Source of the DNA: Ophiura sarsii
Taxonomy: Eukaryota > Echinodermata > Ophiuroidea > Amphilepidida > Ophiuridae
DNA: 64,000 nucleotides
Assembly: GCA_035610835.1 (NCBI GenBank)
Contig: CM069443.1
Span: 58,235,266-58,299,265, forward strand
Direction of reading: 5' to 3'
In this document: piece after piece, positions 11,321-22,203 of the stretch
Position numbering within the stretch: the stretch's first letter is position 1
How the letters are laid out: each line of letters opens with the position of its first letter
Made by a program: the position numbers and the translations under genes
The notes under the pieces: model-generated
The model's input: only the letters and a program-made list of their open reading frames with translations
The model's database searches: none
Told to the model about the DNA's origin: nothing

Positions 11321-12573
11321 CATTCTTAGAACAGGTATTGAAAAACCATGGGTTAAAAGTATGTTGGTTAAAAAGTATACTACATTGGTTAAAAATGCTT
11401 TTAATACTGCGTTGATTAAAGAGTAAAAATATAAATCATTTTTAGTTTATTCAACGTTGGTTAAGGCATCATAATTTTAACCAACAATAGGTCATGACAA
11501 GTTTCCCGCCAAAGAATTTTAATGGCGAGAAAATATTTTGCGCATATTGTTTAGACCACGTCAGAATTTGTATATGAAATCAATCGAGTTTTTTTCCGCC
11601 CCTGATATATTGTGCCCGATATCGGACCAATATTGGTTTTACATTGGCGCTCTTCAATTGGCATCATGTTGCCAAACCAGTATTGGACCAATAATGGTTT
11701 TACATTGGCGCTCTTCAATTGGCATCATGTTGCCAAACCAATATTGGACCAATAATGGGCACAATATACCAGGGGTGGAAAATAACACGATTGATTTCAT
11801 ATACAAATTCTGACGTGGTCTCAAAATTGCCGCTGCTATAAGTTATCGCTTCTCGGTCTTGGCTAAGATCATGTGTAGTATATGTGTGACATTGTTATAC
11901 ATGAACAGCCCGCACACAGTTGGGTCTGCACGTGGAAGATGATTAGCGGACAGCCGACCATTGCACTGCCGGTTGGTGACGAAAGCTACCTGCCATGTTA
12001 AGCTTTATGCTTCATGGGTTCATCAGGTAGTCTAGTCATGTCTGCGAAGCACCTTCGCTGTGCCATTTTTTATAGTCCCCGCGTACATGGCAGGTCGGGG
12101 TAGGATCTGGATTGCCCTTGGGTTGTCCAGGCCTACGGCCCAATGATTTGTTATACGGGGCCACTGGGGGTGGCCGGTTGTGTCTGTCCTGTCCCTTGAA
12201 AGTTTTTACATTAACCTGGGCTTGCCTTGGTCAGTGGTTTCCCTTCTTGGGCCGAACCAAAAGAAAAAGAAAAGAAAAAAAGGATCTTGTGCCTTGTACT
12301 TTGCCTTGTCCTGTCCTGTCCCTTGCCCTTTGCCAAAGTTGGTCCTGGCCACGGGTTGGCGCCAATATTGAAAGCCAATATTGGGCCAATGAAACATCAA
12401 TATTGTAATGTTGTCTGGGTTAAAATTTAGCAAAACAAATTAAATGTAACCAACATTTTGGTTACGGTTTTAACCAACAAATTTTGTGGTTCACCTGGTA
12501 ACCTCCCGTTTGTTAAATTTTTAACAACATGGTTAAAGATTTTAACCTTTGCTTAACCTTTGTTCTGAGAGTG
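11321..12573. mobile_element. Possible 1.25-kb inverted-repeat element rich in GGTTAAAA motifs
   Basis: The left edge CATTCTTAGAACAGGT and right edge CTTTGTTCTGAGAGTG are inverted, and both ends are packed with TTGGTTAAAA-type repeats in opposite orientation. The interior holds a nested inverted-repeat element and CCTTGTCCTG-type low-complexity sequence at 12260-12350. Exact boundaries and class are uncertain. Confidence 0.4.
11553..11821. mobile_element. Fold-back MITE with about 62-bp inverted repeats
   Basis: AGACCACGTCAGAATTTGTA at the left returns as TACAAATTCTGACGTGGTCT at the right; the arms extend to GGGCACAATATA. Between the arms a roughly 60-bp segment (TTTTACATTGGCGCTCTTCA) is tandemly duplicated. 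No coding capacity. Confidence 0.8.
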
Positions 12574-12847
12574 TGGGCACACTACACAGTTCTTATTCAT
12601 TTCAGCATAACTTAGAATTTTTGTCAAGCTAATTTGACTTTAAATTAACTAAATACATAAAGTGCGAACAACTTAAATCACTAAAATACTGGTATAAATG
12701 TTTTCCTTTTAAATAATAATGTCTCAAGAATATCCCAAATTCATAATTATTCATTTATTTATTTATTCACGGTATAAATAATAGCAAGCAGGCAGCATAA
12801 GCTGAAAAAGCCGGCTTTACAATGCACAACAGCTTAATACAATAAAA

Positions 12848-12868
12848 AATATATATATATATATATCG
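12848..12868. repeat. TA dinucleotide microsatellite
   Basis: About ten consecutive TA units in an AT-rich stretch. Confidence 0.9.
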
Positions 12869-13570
12869 AAAATACATGCATAAAAATATTGCAACGAAAT
12901 ACAGACAGCAGCAAAATACATTAATCTTCCAAAACGCCATTGAAGATAAACAAACTTTTAAGAACTGTCCATTAATTTTATAACCCTAGAATACCAACAG
13001 GCTAACACAGTAGTTCAATGGATTCCCTGTGTTTTCTCTCAATTTGCAGCTTATAGGTGCCCTAATACCTTTGGTTGCTAGTGTAGAACAGGCAGCTACG
13101 ATATGAATAACAAATTATATAATATGGTAAATTGTTCAATTTGCATCCATTAGTAGCTTGTCAGATTACGAGTATGATTGTGTATCGTACTTGTGAGTGC
13201 AAATTGTACTCTATTGTTCATTTACTATGAAATATGCATTTGTTTTCTTCATTATATGTGTTTTATTCTTCAAAAGAGAAAACAGGGACCAAGTGCAGAC
13301 AATTATGAGTGACTTACAATATTGCTTCAAGTTTTCCAAATTCAAAAATCTCAGTTCTAAATCGGACCAAACAATTTTGCCTTTATGTTTTGATAGGCAT
13401 CAAGGCCCCACTTTATGATGCATAACTAAGTGGAAATTAGTATTGAAGGAATAAAAAATTGCATTCCTATTGATGTATGTGCCCTAACACGTAATGTAGT
13501 CAATGTAGGTGAAGACTGCATATACTTATTTGATCGTGTCTTTTCTATTTGTTTTTTTATTATATGATAG

Positions 13571-13647
13571 AATCTGTCTACAACCACGCGACTAAAATAG
13601 ATGACCAGACCATTAATCTTAACATTCTAGATACAGCTGGGGATTTT
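13571..13647 (+). CDS. Ras-related small GTPase, exon with the G3 DTAG motif (partial gene)
   Basis: After the acceptor ATATGATAG the reading is ESVYNHATKIDD, then QTINLNILDTAGDF, before the donor GTAAGTG. This matches the switch I-beta3-switch II part of Ras proteins: the E-x-x-Y start, LNILDTAG as the G3 nucleotide-binding motif, and a codon split after the first base as in many Ras genes. The residue after DTAG, glutamine 61 in Ras and needed for GTP hydrolysis, is aspartate here, so intrinsic GTPase activity is predicted to be low. The exon ends in phase 0, agreeing with the exon at 16529. The upstream P-loop exon was not found. Closest in style to RERG/RASL-type proteins, but the subfamily is not certain. 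Confidence 0.75.
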
Positions 13648-15864
13648 GTAAGTGATCATAACCTGTAATGTATTACAGTCATTATAATAAGAATGCATTA
13701 CAATAATAACATAGGGTGCAAGACTTCCGGAAATTTTCGGAATTCCGAGAATTCTGGATTTTTGGAAGAAGGAAAAAAAAAAGAAGAAAAAAAAATGTTT
13801 GCATTTCCGGAATCGGATGCTTATATATTTCAGCATAAAAAGAGTCAAGAATGTTTTTAGGGGGGTGGGGTGATACCGTATAGCCTATTCTACAGACAAG
13901 CCCCTATAAACGTTTGACACCGCGTGCAAATGCTCGAGCATCTGCCCAAGCTCGCGTAATAAGTTCAGGAAAAGGATCACCCACTTGCATCTCTGTAATA
14001 AGAATACGTACTAAGCTGTAAGGGGAGAGCATGATATTTCACTGTTCACACCAAAGCTCCATACTATGTACACACTTTGAAAGTATCCCTCAACAATTAC
14101 GTAATCACGTATTTCTTCAAAATTGCTCAACCAAATTGAATGCAGTTTTCACCAAAGCGGAGAGAAATTATTTGCACTTTACGCGGCGTCAATTTATCTC
14201 AAATGTTGATACTGATTTTTGAAAATCCGATCGCTGAAAGGTCAGTTGTATTATTTAAAACACCCTGTTTAGTGCGTGTGACGCAGTGGAATAATAGAGC
14301 ACTGTATATGCTGTACTCGAAAACCCCGACAAGGAATTGATACAGAGAGATACTAATAATAAACATTATCCCTAATAATAACACAGGAGAGATTCAAAAC
14401 TGCTGGTTCTTTACTAATGGTTCCCAAAGGATTTGTTTCTCGGTCTCCCTAATGGTTTTCTTCTCTATAGCTTGATGTCTCTGTTGCCTTCCATGACGTA
14501 GCATCCCTAATGTGGCTTCCATAATGTATAATTGCGAGGCTCAGTGGCTTAGCTAGTAATATCAGGTATAGCATGCGCCATGGGCGCCACTTGAGAGGGC
14601 GCCACTTAATCCATTTCTATTTTTAAAACATTGACTTTGAGCACATCATTAATTTGCATCAGTGAAAGCTATGATGGTGCTGTTGTACTATATGTGCCAT
14701 TTATCCATGTTTTTAAGAGATCGAACTGATATCATGGTAAAGTTAGTGTTAGAGGTTGGACAGGGTTCATAATAGGCGTGAACACAAGACTATTTTGTTC
14801 ACTTTAGCCGGTCACTAACTGACCGCCCGAGCACACAGCTACTCACACCGGTTGCTACGAGCTCTGCTGAGTGCACATCCATATATACAATACCGAGCTC
14901 GTCTGGACAGTTTAACTCACCGTTACATTCACCCTTTTATTTGCATCATAGTGCACGTTCACACACTTCGCTGCATCGATACAATACCGAGTTTTTGGCC
15001 CTAGTAACAGAGTACAATAAGCGCTTCAACCTGTTTTGAGCAAATAAGTGCTGTACAATTTTGTCATGGCTTGCCATGGGCGCTATTTTCTGTATAGCTA
15101 TTTCCATAATGCAGCGCAGGAGTGAGCTCCAGTGATGCATCAGGAGCAGTCGATTGAAATGGATGATCCCATCTAAATTGTGTTTGTTTTCTAGAATCTT
15201 TCAACGGTTCTTGTAAGTATTAAAATGAGCAAGTGCGATAACGCGTTCAATGTGTGTTCTGCTTTTGTCTTCTTTCTCGTGTTAAATCAACGATTGACTC
15301 TAACGTTAATTTTGCTACCCATCATGCCCACAGTCAGGTGGGCAGTAATAGGAAATTGATTCATTCAGGCTGCATGTTTCTAGATTCTAAATTCAAACCC
15401 TGGAAGTCTTGGAAATGTATTTGGATGCATTTGTTTTGCACGCTCTGATCATACAGAGTAAACGAGACTTGTGTTCTATACTTTAACGATGTCGAGAGAG
15501 TAAGTTATTGCATCATCCATCGTACAAAATATTCATGAAAATGTAATTGAGACCAATCTAAATATGGGCATGTACGACAAGATACACCATGACCAATTGT
15601 CATGAATACGCTAGTTAATGAGTAATATTCTACGTCATCGTAAAAATATAGAGTAAAGCTCATTGTTTACGCTGGAATCTTGAGGAGTAAATACGCAGCT
15701 CTACCTAAATAATATCGGAAGTGCTACAATGGTCGAAAAACAGATCTTTAGCCTCACAATAGCCAGTTCAGAAGATGACACACTGAATAGAATTAACGTA
15801 ACAGAAATTCGATCTATGGGGACTCCCTATGTGGAACTGGCTGTCCAGAGCTGGGCTTCCCCCT
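13648..15864. other. First part of GTPase intron; no other gene seen
   Basis: The stretch contains an A/G-rich patch at 13770-13797, a TIR-like CTCAGTGGCTTAGC at about 14540 and GGGCGCCACTTGAGAGG at 14583. Several chance open frames up to 66 codons have no protein character. Confidence 0.5.
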
Positions 15865-15868
15865 TTAA

Positions 15869-16388
15869 CACTTTCCACGCGGCTATTAGTTGTAACATGA
15901 TTCTTCCATGGTTTTAACCATATACAAAACAGATTTTTAAGAAACATTTCCCAGCTTTCAAAGTCTATCCCAAGGATTACTTAACTAATACTAAGCATGT
16001 TTGTACTTAGGGCTCTTGCCCTTTTACAATTAGGGGACAGGTCGAGGAAAGAGCGGGGAAAGCGCGATCCTTTTTTTCTATATTGTTTAAATGAGTGACC
16101 GAATGGATCGGTGATTAACACCTCACTGAATGGGTACTTCATGGGTACTTCAAGTGTTAATCACCGATCCTTTGTCAATTCCTTTTAACAATATAGAAAA
16201 AGGATCGCGCTTTCCCCGCTCTTTTCTAGAGCTTTCCTCTAGTAGTAAAAGGACAAGAGCCCTTATCGTAATGCATTTCTCACGGTGATTCTAAATATGG
16301 AAATGAAATTCAATAATGTCGCCATTTTTTAACATTTTGTAAAATTTTGAAACTGTTGTCTGCAGACGACTGCCGCGTGTGTAAAGTG
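15869..16388 (+). mobile_element. TTAA MITE, copy 4, split by a nested element
   Basis: Complete CACTTTCCACGCGG element with TTAA at 15865-15868 and 16389-16392, in the GTPase intron. It is interrupted at TGTACTTA by the fold-back element at 16010-16262. The right end has a two-base insertion (CCGCGTGTGTAAAGTG). Confidence 0.85.
16010..16262. mobile_element. Harbinger-type fold-back MITE nested in the TTAA MITE
   Basis: Ends GGGCTCTTGCCCTTTTAC and GTAAAAGGACAAGAGCCC, flanked by TTA at 16007-16009 and 16263-16265. Inner arms also pair (AGCGGGGAAAGCGCGATCC with GGATCGCGCTTTCCCCGCT; GGTGATTAACAC with GTGTTAATCACC), so nearly the whole 253 bp folds back. GGG ends with a TTA duplication fit the PIF/Harbinger (Tourist) group. 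The interrupted host element gives the exact boundaries. Confidence 0.85.
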
Positions 16389-16528
16389 TTAAACCAGTGA
16401 TTCTTCAACGTAGTTCACCCTATATTGCGCCTCTTGAATTGATTACATACACATGTGAGTTTGAATCTTTTTGACTCGTACAATTATCCCGTAATAATAT
16501 CTTATTATTATTTAATCTATTCCTTTAG

Positions 16529-16694
16529 GATGCTGAAAGTCAACCCAGGCAAGAACAGATGGAAAAAGCAGACGGCGTCGTCTTAGTATTTTCCGTCACG
16601 GATCGGAGTATCTTTAATTATCTTCAAAAATTAAAACGATGCGTTATTCGCGGTGACAAAAAGGACATGGACAAGCTGCCCGCCATTTTACTTG
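16529..16694 (+). CDS. Ras-related small GTPase, central exon (partial gene)
   Basis: The acceptor TATTCCTTTAG leads in phase 0 into DAESQPRQEQMEKADG, then VVLVFSVTDRSIFNYLQKLK and KDMDKLPAILLG. This corresponds to the end of switch II, beta4 (VVLVFSVTDR, Ras: FVLVYDITDR-like), helix 3 and beta5 leading into the G4 NKxD motif. The likely donor is G-GTAATCC at 16695, cutting just before the NKxD asparagine. The next exon carrying NKxD was not located. In the broken copy at 50.6 kb the same reading continues uninterrupted into NKADLYRMR. If translation ran on here it would read GNPRNTSS and stop at 16799-16801, losing NKxD, so a splice is more likely. Small GTPases act as membrane-associated switches; the pathway cannot be inferred. 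Confidence 0.8.
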
Positions 16695-16746
16695 GTAATC
16701 CAAGAAATACAAGCTCATTCAGTGTTAGCAATCTGTTTCCAGTTAA

Positions 16747-16755
16747 GGGGGGGGG
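16747..16755. repeat. Poly-G run
   Basis: Nine-base G run just downstream of the central GTPase exon. Confidence 0.8.
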
Positions 16756-17353
16756 GGCGAGCCAGGAAAATTTGTCAAATTGTACACACTGGCAAAAGTG
16801 AGATAATGCAGCGATCGGAATATGTGGAATTTCTTCTTTCGGATGGTTTTTGTTTGATAGCAATCGGGTATGTAGTTTTCTAGATATGACCGATTGTACT
16901 TACGTGAATAGTTCAAAATTTGGTCAAAAAACGGCGTTTTCTATACTTTTATACACAAAAACACTTACCCAGTGATATATAAGGCATTTTTAAAACAATT
17001 ATAAATAAATAGTTTAAAACAATTATGTTGCATTCACTTTGGGCTAAAATGTGTTTTAGGATTTATGTAAAACAAATATGGGATTAGAAATTTTGTAACG
17101 ACATATTTCTTATGTATTTCATTGTTTTTCACCCTGCTATATATAAGGAAATTAACTAAATAATTAATTAAAAGAGAACGCATCACTCAATTTTTATGAT
17201 TCTTTCATTAAAAGTTATGATAATTCAATTTCCAACTAAAAATAGCAAAAGAAAATTGATTAAATGTTAGACTGATATGCAAAAGCGCCCTCATGTGTTT
17301 CGAAACTTCAACGGCCTATATCTCAAAACAGCGAAAGCGCGTATCTGGAAAAC

Positions 17354-17627
17354 GGGAACAGTCATAACTCAAAAACGCAATGTATGATTGTAATGAAAAT
17401 TTGCACGTTAAGAAGAGCAATACCAACAAAATCATGAAGATTTTTTTTTTAAATTTCCTTTTCGTTTTTAAACTACGGTGTAAAATACCCTGATTGGCTG
17501 CGGCCTGGTTACCATGGCAACCAATCAAAAAATCCGGAGACATGATTTTGTGCGTATTGTTCTAATGCATCTATCCCCCCAATATGATCCCAGTGGGTTA
17601 TTTGGTTTTTGAGTTATGACTGTTCCC
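17354..17627. mobile_element. Inverted-repeat element in GTPase intron
   Basis: GGGAACAGTCATAACTCAAA at 17354 returns inverted as TTTGAGTTATGACTGTTCCC, ending at 17627 (23-bp arms in full). Between the arms lie a CCAAT box pair and one X-box-like palindrome; a second lies just outside. No clear target duplication. Confidence 0.6.
17508..17521. promoter_or_regulatory. RFX X-box-like site 1 between CCAAT boxes
   Basis: GTTACCATGGCAAC fits the RFX X-box consensus (GTNRCC plus RGYAAC half-sites). It is bracketed by GATTGGCTG at 17492 and ACCAATC at 17520. X-box plus CCAAT is a known promoter pairing for RFX and NF-Y. Location in an intron or cryptic promoter is a guess. Confidence 0.45.
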
Positions 17628-17655
17628 ATGTTCAGCCAATCAGAGCCCTTGCTCG

Positions 17656-17669
17656 GTTACCATGGCAAC
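17656..17669. promoter_or_regulatory. RFX X-box-like site 2
   Basis: The identical 14-mer GTTACCATGGCAAC recurs 148 bp downstream with CAGCCAATCAG at 17633-17643, repeating the CCAAT/X-box spacing in the same region. Confidence 0.45.
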
Positions 17670-17795
17670 CAGAGCGGAACCGAAAGCGTTTTTCAAAACT
17701 AGACATCCAGGGCTACAATATGGTATACAACACTTATCGGTTGTTATTCGGGAAAGTTGTGTAAAATCGTTTTCTAACATAGGCCAAATCTGACT

Positions 17796-17804
17796 CCCCC
17801 CCCC

Positions 17805-17843
<39 letters not shown>
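17796..17843. repeat. Long poly-C tract abutting an exon
   Basis: About 48 bases almost entirely C, ending five bases before the acceptor AG of the exon at 17849. It takes the position of the polypyrimidine tract. Confidence 0.9.
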
Positions 17844-17848
17844 TTAAG

Positions 17849-17934
17849 GACAGCGTTTCTAACCTCTCGAGTCCGAAAAACAAACCAGAAAAAGAATCCG
17901 GAGAAATTGTAGACGCTTTTCATGACTTGTACAG
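17849..17934 (+). CDS. Ras-related small GTPase, candidate helix-5 exon
   Basis: After TTAAG the open frame reads DSVSNLSSPKNKPEKESGE, then IVDAFHDLYR, followed by donor GTAAAT. The last part resembles the G5-to-helix-5 region of Ras proteins (SA... then an AF-x-L-x-R helix). The broken copy at 50.6 kb has the equivalent SGSESSCNIIDAF followed by FDSLDNIYS. Phase, orientation and order agree with the two upstream exons. The poly-C run immediately before it would be an unusual polypyrimidine tract. A missing exon with NKxD must lie between 16695 and 17848 if this belongs to the same gene. The C-terminal exon was not found. Confidence 0.55.
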
Positions 17935-18169
17935 GTAAATCTATAGGGCAGAGAAACGTGCTAAAGTAAAGAAAGTGTCAGCGAGGCTACAGCTAACTAC
18001 GACAGACAATAAAGAATTTTACAGATCGACATTTATATAGATCAAGAACGAACACTTTATAATTGATGATTGATCTGGTCGATCTAAATTCAGCCGGATC
18101 ACCCTGTGCCTCATAAGAGCACGTCATTGGAATGTTCATTAGTATACGTATTCCAAACCCAATCATGTA

Positions 18170-18730
18170 CAGTCCTCAAAATAAGTAACTGACCAGGTAA
18201 TAAATATACTCCTAACTCCAAAACTATAGCTCCTACATAAAAATATTAAACAATAAAGTTGTAAAGAAATTTCTCCTCTTTAACTTGATACATTATTCAT
18301 TAAGATCGGTTAAGAACGCGACATTGAAAAGGATAGAACAAAGTGCAGTTTACATTTTAACACTTGGGATTTGAACACGGGGGACAGTGTGACAAGTATG
18401 TGTATGGGTTGCATTGATCAATTGAATCATCCCCAATCCCCGTCTCTTACTATCGAGCAGTGAGTTGTCGCTACCAGTTAATCAATAATCTGCCTGGTGC
18501 TAGTCCGAGGCTGCGTGTAGACGAACGAAATGTTAAAATGTAAAACTGACTTCGTTTTGGTTTAGGGCACATAACTGAGTAAATATTCATTCAATCTTCA
18601 CGTGTAATATCTCAAATTAAAAGCAAGAAATTTCCTTACAACTTTATTGTCTAATATTTGTACGTAGAAGTTATAGTTTTGGAGTTGAGAGCATATTTAT
18701 TACCTGGTCAGTTACTTATTTTGAGGACTG
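18170..18730. mobile_element. Mariner-type MITE with about 105-bp inverted repeats
   Basis: Starts CAGTCCTCAAAATAAGTAAC and ends with its complement, with TA on both sides (18168-18169, 18731-18732). The arms stay alignable for about 105 bp, to AAAGTTGTAA. The interior holds no transposase. Length 561 bp. Confidence 0.9.
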
Positions 18731-19575
18731 TATACCGTATTCATGCTCTCTACAATCAGTTTTTGAAGGTTATACTATGAGGACCTCAAGGGAAGGGTTT
18801 ATCGTATTGACATTTTAATGTGTTAGGTATTCATAATTCTATATCTTGGCTATCTCGTAATACGACATAGGTGATTCAAATGAATGATGGAATCACAGAA
18901 GTTTTAGATGTTTTTCCACAATGCCAATTGGTGAAGGTGTAATCAAAACCAATTGCCGTTGCCACCAGCACTAAGTTGCCAGATGGTTAAATCCTAGTTT
19001 CGTGCGGTTTTTGCACTCGGCTTCCCCGCGACAATAAATCGGCCGTTACATTCATCGGAACCCTCCCTGCGTTTCCGGGAACTGTTTTTGCGGCCGCCAT
19101 TCTTGTGTCACAATCCTCTGGGACATCGTACCTGAGACGAATATATTCGTCTCAGATCGTACGATGAAGGTTGATTCTCTTTGTTCCTGATCCTTATCAA
19201 CATTTTGGTGTATGCGCATGCTTATCGACACCCTGTATAACATTATGACAATTCTTCTGCCGTTTCGACCGACAAAATCGAGCGAAAAATAAGCATATTA
19301 TTTCCTTGCTGATGCGCAGATTTATCGACAGGTTTTTGGTTGAAATTATCGACTTTTTTGCATGAAATGTGAGCGCAAACTACAAAAAAACGTAATTTAT
19401 GTCCATTAAATGACAGGTTTGCTGGGAGAGATTTATGCTTCGTTTACCGTTTCCAATAGGTCTGAACTTACAGTCGCGAGTTTGTTGAATTCGTTGCGTC
19501 CTAGTTTTATACGGTAGCACTTTGGATGCATTTAGGCTTTAAAATAGACAATGCTGTTGAGCTACATACAATAAT
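18731..19575. other. No gene seen
   Basis: Contains a lone mariner-type end GACACCCTGTATAAC at about 19227 and a perfect palindrome core GAGACGAATATATTCGTCTC at 19134-19153. A 63-codon minus-strand frame there has no recognisable domain. Confidence 0.5.
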
Positions 19576-19581
19576 CACATA

Positions 19582-19837
19582 TATGTGACGCGATCAAGAG
19601 GAATGAGTCGGATGACGACCCTGGTCGAAAATGAGTTTTTAATGCAGTTTTAACGAAGACACCTAGAGCTTTCAGAAACTGAAAACCCCATGAAGATACG
19701 ACGTTTTGTTCCAAAGTTATGTCAAATTGTATACATGAATTTCCATCAAAACTTATGTAAGCCGCCATTTTGAATTGGCCATATCTCAAATTGGGATTCC
19801 CCGACATCCGACTCATTCTTCTTGATCGCGTCACATA
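19582..19837. mobile_element. MITE with TATGTGACGCGATCAAGAG ends
   Basis: The left arm TGTGACGCGATCAAGAGGAA with GAGTCGGATG is inverted at the right as CATCCGACTC with TTGATCGCGTCACA. The 256-bp element carries no gene; the long minus-strand frame across it is non-coding. Confidence 0.8.
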
Positions 19838-19924
19838 GGTATTTATAAATGGGTTTAAAGCCTTTGATACGTTACCAGCATTGCTTGCAGGTCGTCTTTC
19901 TGGAGTCAATATTGGGCCACTATA

Positions 19925-20020
19925 AGGGTAATTCCCTTTTCCATGTTTCCCTCTTTTCCCTTCTCCCTTTTCCCTTTTCCCTTTTCCCTTTTCCCTTTTC
20001 CCTTTTCCCTTTTCCCTTTA
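19925..20020. repeat. CCCTTTT microsatellite
   Basis: Heptamer TTTTCCC repeated about nine times, preceded by degenerate CCCTCTTTT units. Strong purine/pyrimidine strand asymmetry. Confidence 0.9.
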
Positions 20021-20696
20021 AATTGCCACGGTAATGGAGTAACACAGGTTAACTTACTCAACATACTGGTTGAAAGGGTACAATAAAGGGGTCGGGTGCT
20101 TTGGGGACGTATCGAAAGGCCTACTGCACGATCACACAAAGGAAACTATAGCAACGCACACGACAGCAAGGTCATAGGTCGTAATACATCCACCAATAAT
20201 ACGCTATGATACCGTTTGTTTGAAAATATTTTTCTCCAATAATGAAAATGTAATCTGCTACGGCGATATACGGTGACCTAGAGTTCAGTGTGTGGTCCTT
20301 ACTTTAAATTGATCAAGACGATGTTAATGAATCACTACGGATTACCAATTTTGATTCCAGTATAACAATAGTGGATGGATCACTAGAAGTAACTAATTTT
20401 ACTTTACTTTTGCTGGCACGGATGGTGGCAAATACATTTTCTGACGGATACATATATATTTATGCCAGCAATTTCGGGACAATGAATCATCCACATCGGG
20501 TCATATGCCCTTGCAATTTCCCTAACACTTACAACATGTAGTGCAACATGTGTGTGAGAGCAAAAACTCAAGCTCCTCACGACGTAGGATATTTCAAAAC
20601 TCTAGTAAATTATTTAGATCATTAACAAAATGTACCCTGAATGGCAGTAACAAAATGTCCACTGAATGGCATTCACCCGACCATTTACATTAAAAA
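20021..20696. other. No gene seen
   Basis: Unique-looking AT-rich sequence; a small duplication of AATGGCAGTAACAAAATG-like text at 20636-20672 is the only structure noticed. Confidence 0.4.
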
Positions 20697-20776
20697 AATC
20701 AATCATTTTGCCATATTTTTAAACATTTTGTGAAATTTTGAAACGTCGTCTGCAGATGCCCGCCGCGTGGAAATTG
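20697..20776 (+). mobile_element. TTAA MITE, copy 5, right-end fragment
   Basis: Only the last 80 bp of the CACTTTCCACGCGG family: TTTTGCCATATTTTTAAAC, the decayed palindrome CGTCTGCAGATGCC and GCCGCGTGGAAATTG before TTAA. Confidence 0.75.
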
Positions 20777-21268
20777 TTAACAAATTCGCTCAGGAGAATT
20801 TAAATAACACAACAACATGTGCAAGAATGAGGGTAGCCCAATCGCATTGAAAGAAATACGAGTACTCCGATTATGTGATAGCAGAATCGTCACCCTCTAT
20901 TTACCATTTGTTTCCCTATGATACACTTACGATGCACATTTCGGGTTTCTGAGTAACTCATGCACATTGAGTTTGTGTTTGTCACATATTATGTTTGTCG
21001 GAGTAAATGCAACTAAATGGACCAAATTTCAATGTAAAATGCAATAATTCTGCCGTAACGTTATTATTTTGTAGTGCAAATAAAGAAGTGTTTTCAAGCA
21101 TGAGTATTAGGCAGCAATCATCATAGACCTACCAACTCTGCTCTGGTTCTCTCATATTATGATTAAATGAGGTTTTTCACTTTTTCACAATTGCTGATAC
21201 TTATATAAAATTTCAATACCATAATTTAGGAATGTGAAGCACAGCATGATTTCCTCCTGCACCAGGTT

Positions 21269-21478
21269 CAGTGGCGTAGCCAGGGGGTAACCCCACCCAC
21301 CCCCCCCCCCCCCCCCCCCCCAATATTCGAGTCGTTCCGGTTCAAATTGGCATCCCCCTCCCACTGTCTCAAGTTTCTTCGAATTCGCAAAAGTTGACCT
21401 TCTGGTAAAGTCCTTGTCGGTTAAGTTTCATTTTTAGCCCTCCCCCCTCCCAATATGAAAAATCTAGTTACACCACTG
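21269..21478. mobile_element. MITE with CAGTGGCGTAGC ends
   Basis: Starts CAGTGGCGTAGCCAGGGGG and ends GTTACACCACTG, an imperfect inverted pair. A poly-C run occupies 21299-21321. CAGTGGCGTAGC termini recur in many animal MITEs; no target duplication is clear here. Confidence 0.6.
21299..21321. repeat. Poly-C run
   Basis: Homopolymer inside the CAGTGGCGTAGC element, near its left end. Confidence 0.9.
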
Positions 21479-21867
21479 ACAAAAATGTTACCTTCCTTAA
21501 ACGAGACAAGAAGTTTCTTTGGATCATGAATGAGCGTCTATAGCATTTCCGCATAGTGTGGTGTTCTTTAAAAGGATATTAACAGATGGAAAACATATAT
21601 TCTACAGTTGGACGGACCTGTCTTGTAGCGTCAATCAGTAGGGTGAATCTATAAGGAAAAAATAAAATTACAAGAATTGAGAAAGTTATAAGTCGGTCGA
21701 GTCAATAAAAAGAATGCACCTTTGTTTTCCTTGCTTTTTCGCTACGTGACTTACTCAGCAATTCATCATGATTTTAATCACAATTTTTCAAAACCGTGCT
21801 TGTCTCAAGCGACCTGGTTAGTTACGTCTCGGATAAAGCACCTTATTTTCCGGATATAATGGAGTGC

Positions 21868-22122
21868 CACGTGTCTCCAATACTGATCTATCATGATTAT
21901 AATACCAGCTAGTCTGATCGAAGCTGTCGACCATGCTATATTATTATAGTTGTCACGTGTCTCCAATACTGATCTATCATGATTATAATACCAGCTAGTC
22001 TGATCGAAGCTGTCGACCATGCTATATATTATAGTTGTCACGTGTCTCCAATACTGATCTATCATGATTATAATACCAGCTAGTCTGATCGAAGCTGTCG
22101 ACCATGCTATTAATAATATTTG
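21868..22122 (+). repeat. Three-copy 85-86-bp tandem repeat
   Basis: CACGTGTCTCCAATACTGAT begins at about 21868, 21954 and 22039, and each copy ends with GCTGTCGACCATGCTAT. The copies are almost identical, so expansion is recent. Confidence 0.9.
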
Positions 22123-22203
22123 TCAGCATTGCCGTTCCTCTTGATTTGGATACATAAATTACAATGCATTTAAAATTTCCTGTGTGCGAATTGCTATGGT
22201 TAA

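Noticed and set aside
19562..19909. 115-codon minus-strand frame
   Set aside because: Covers the inverted-repeat element at 19582-19837 and runs through both arms.
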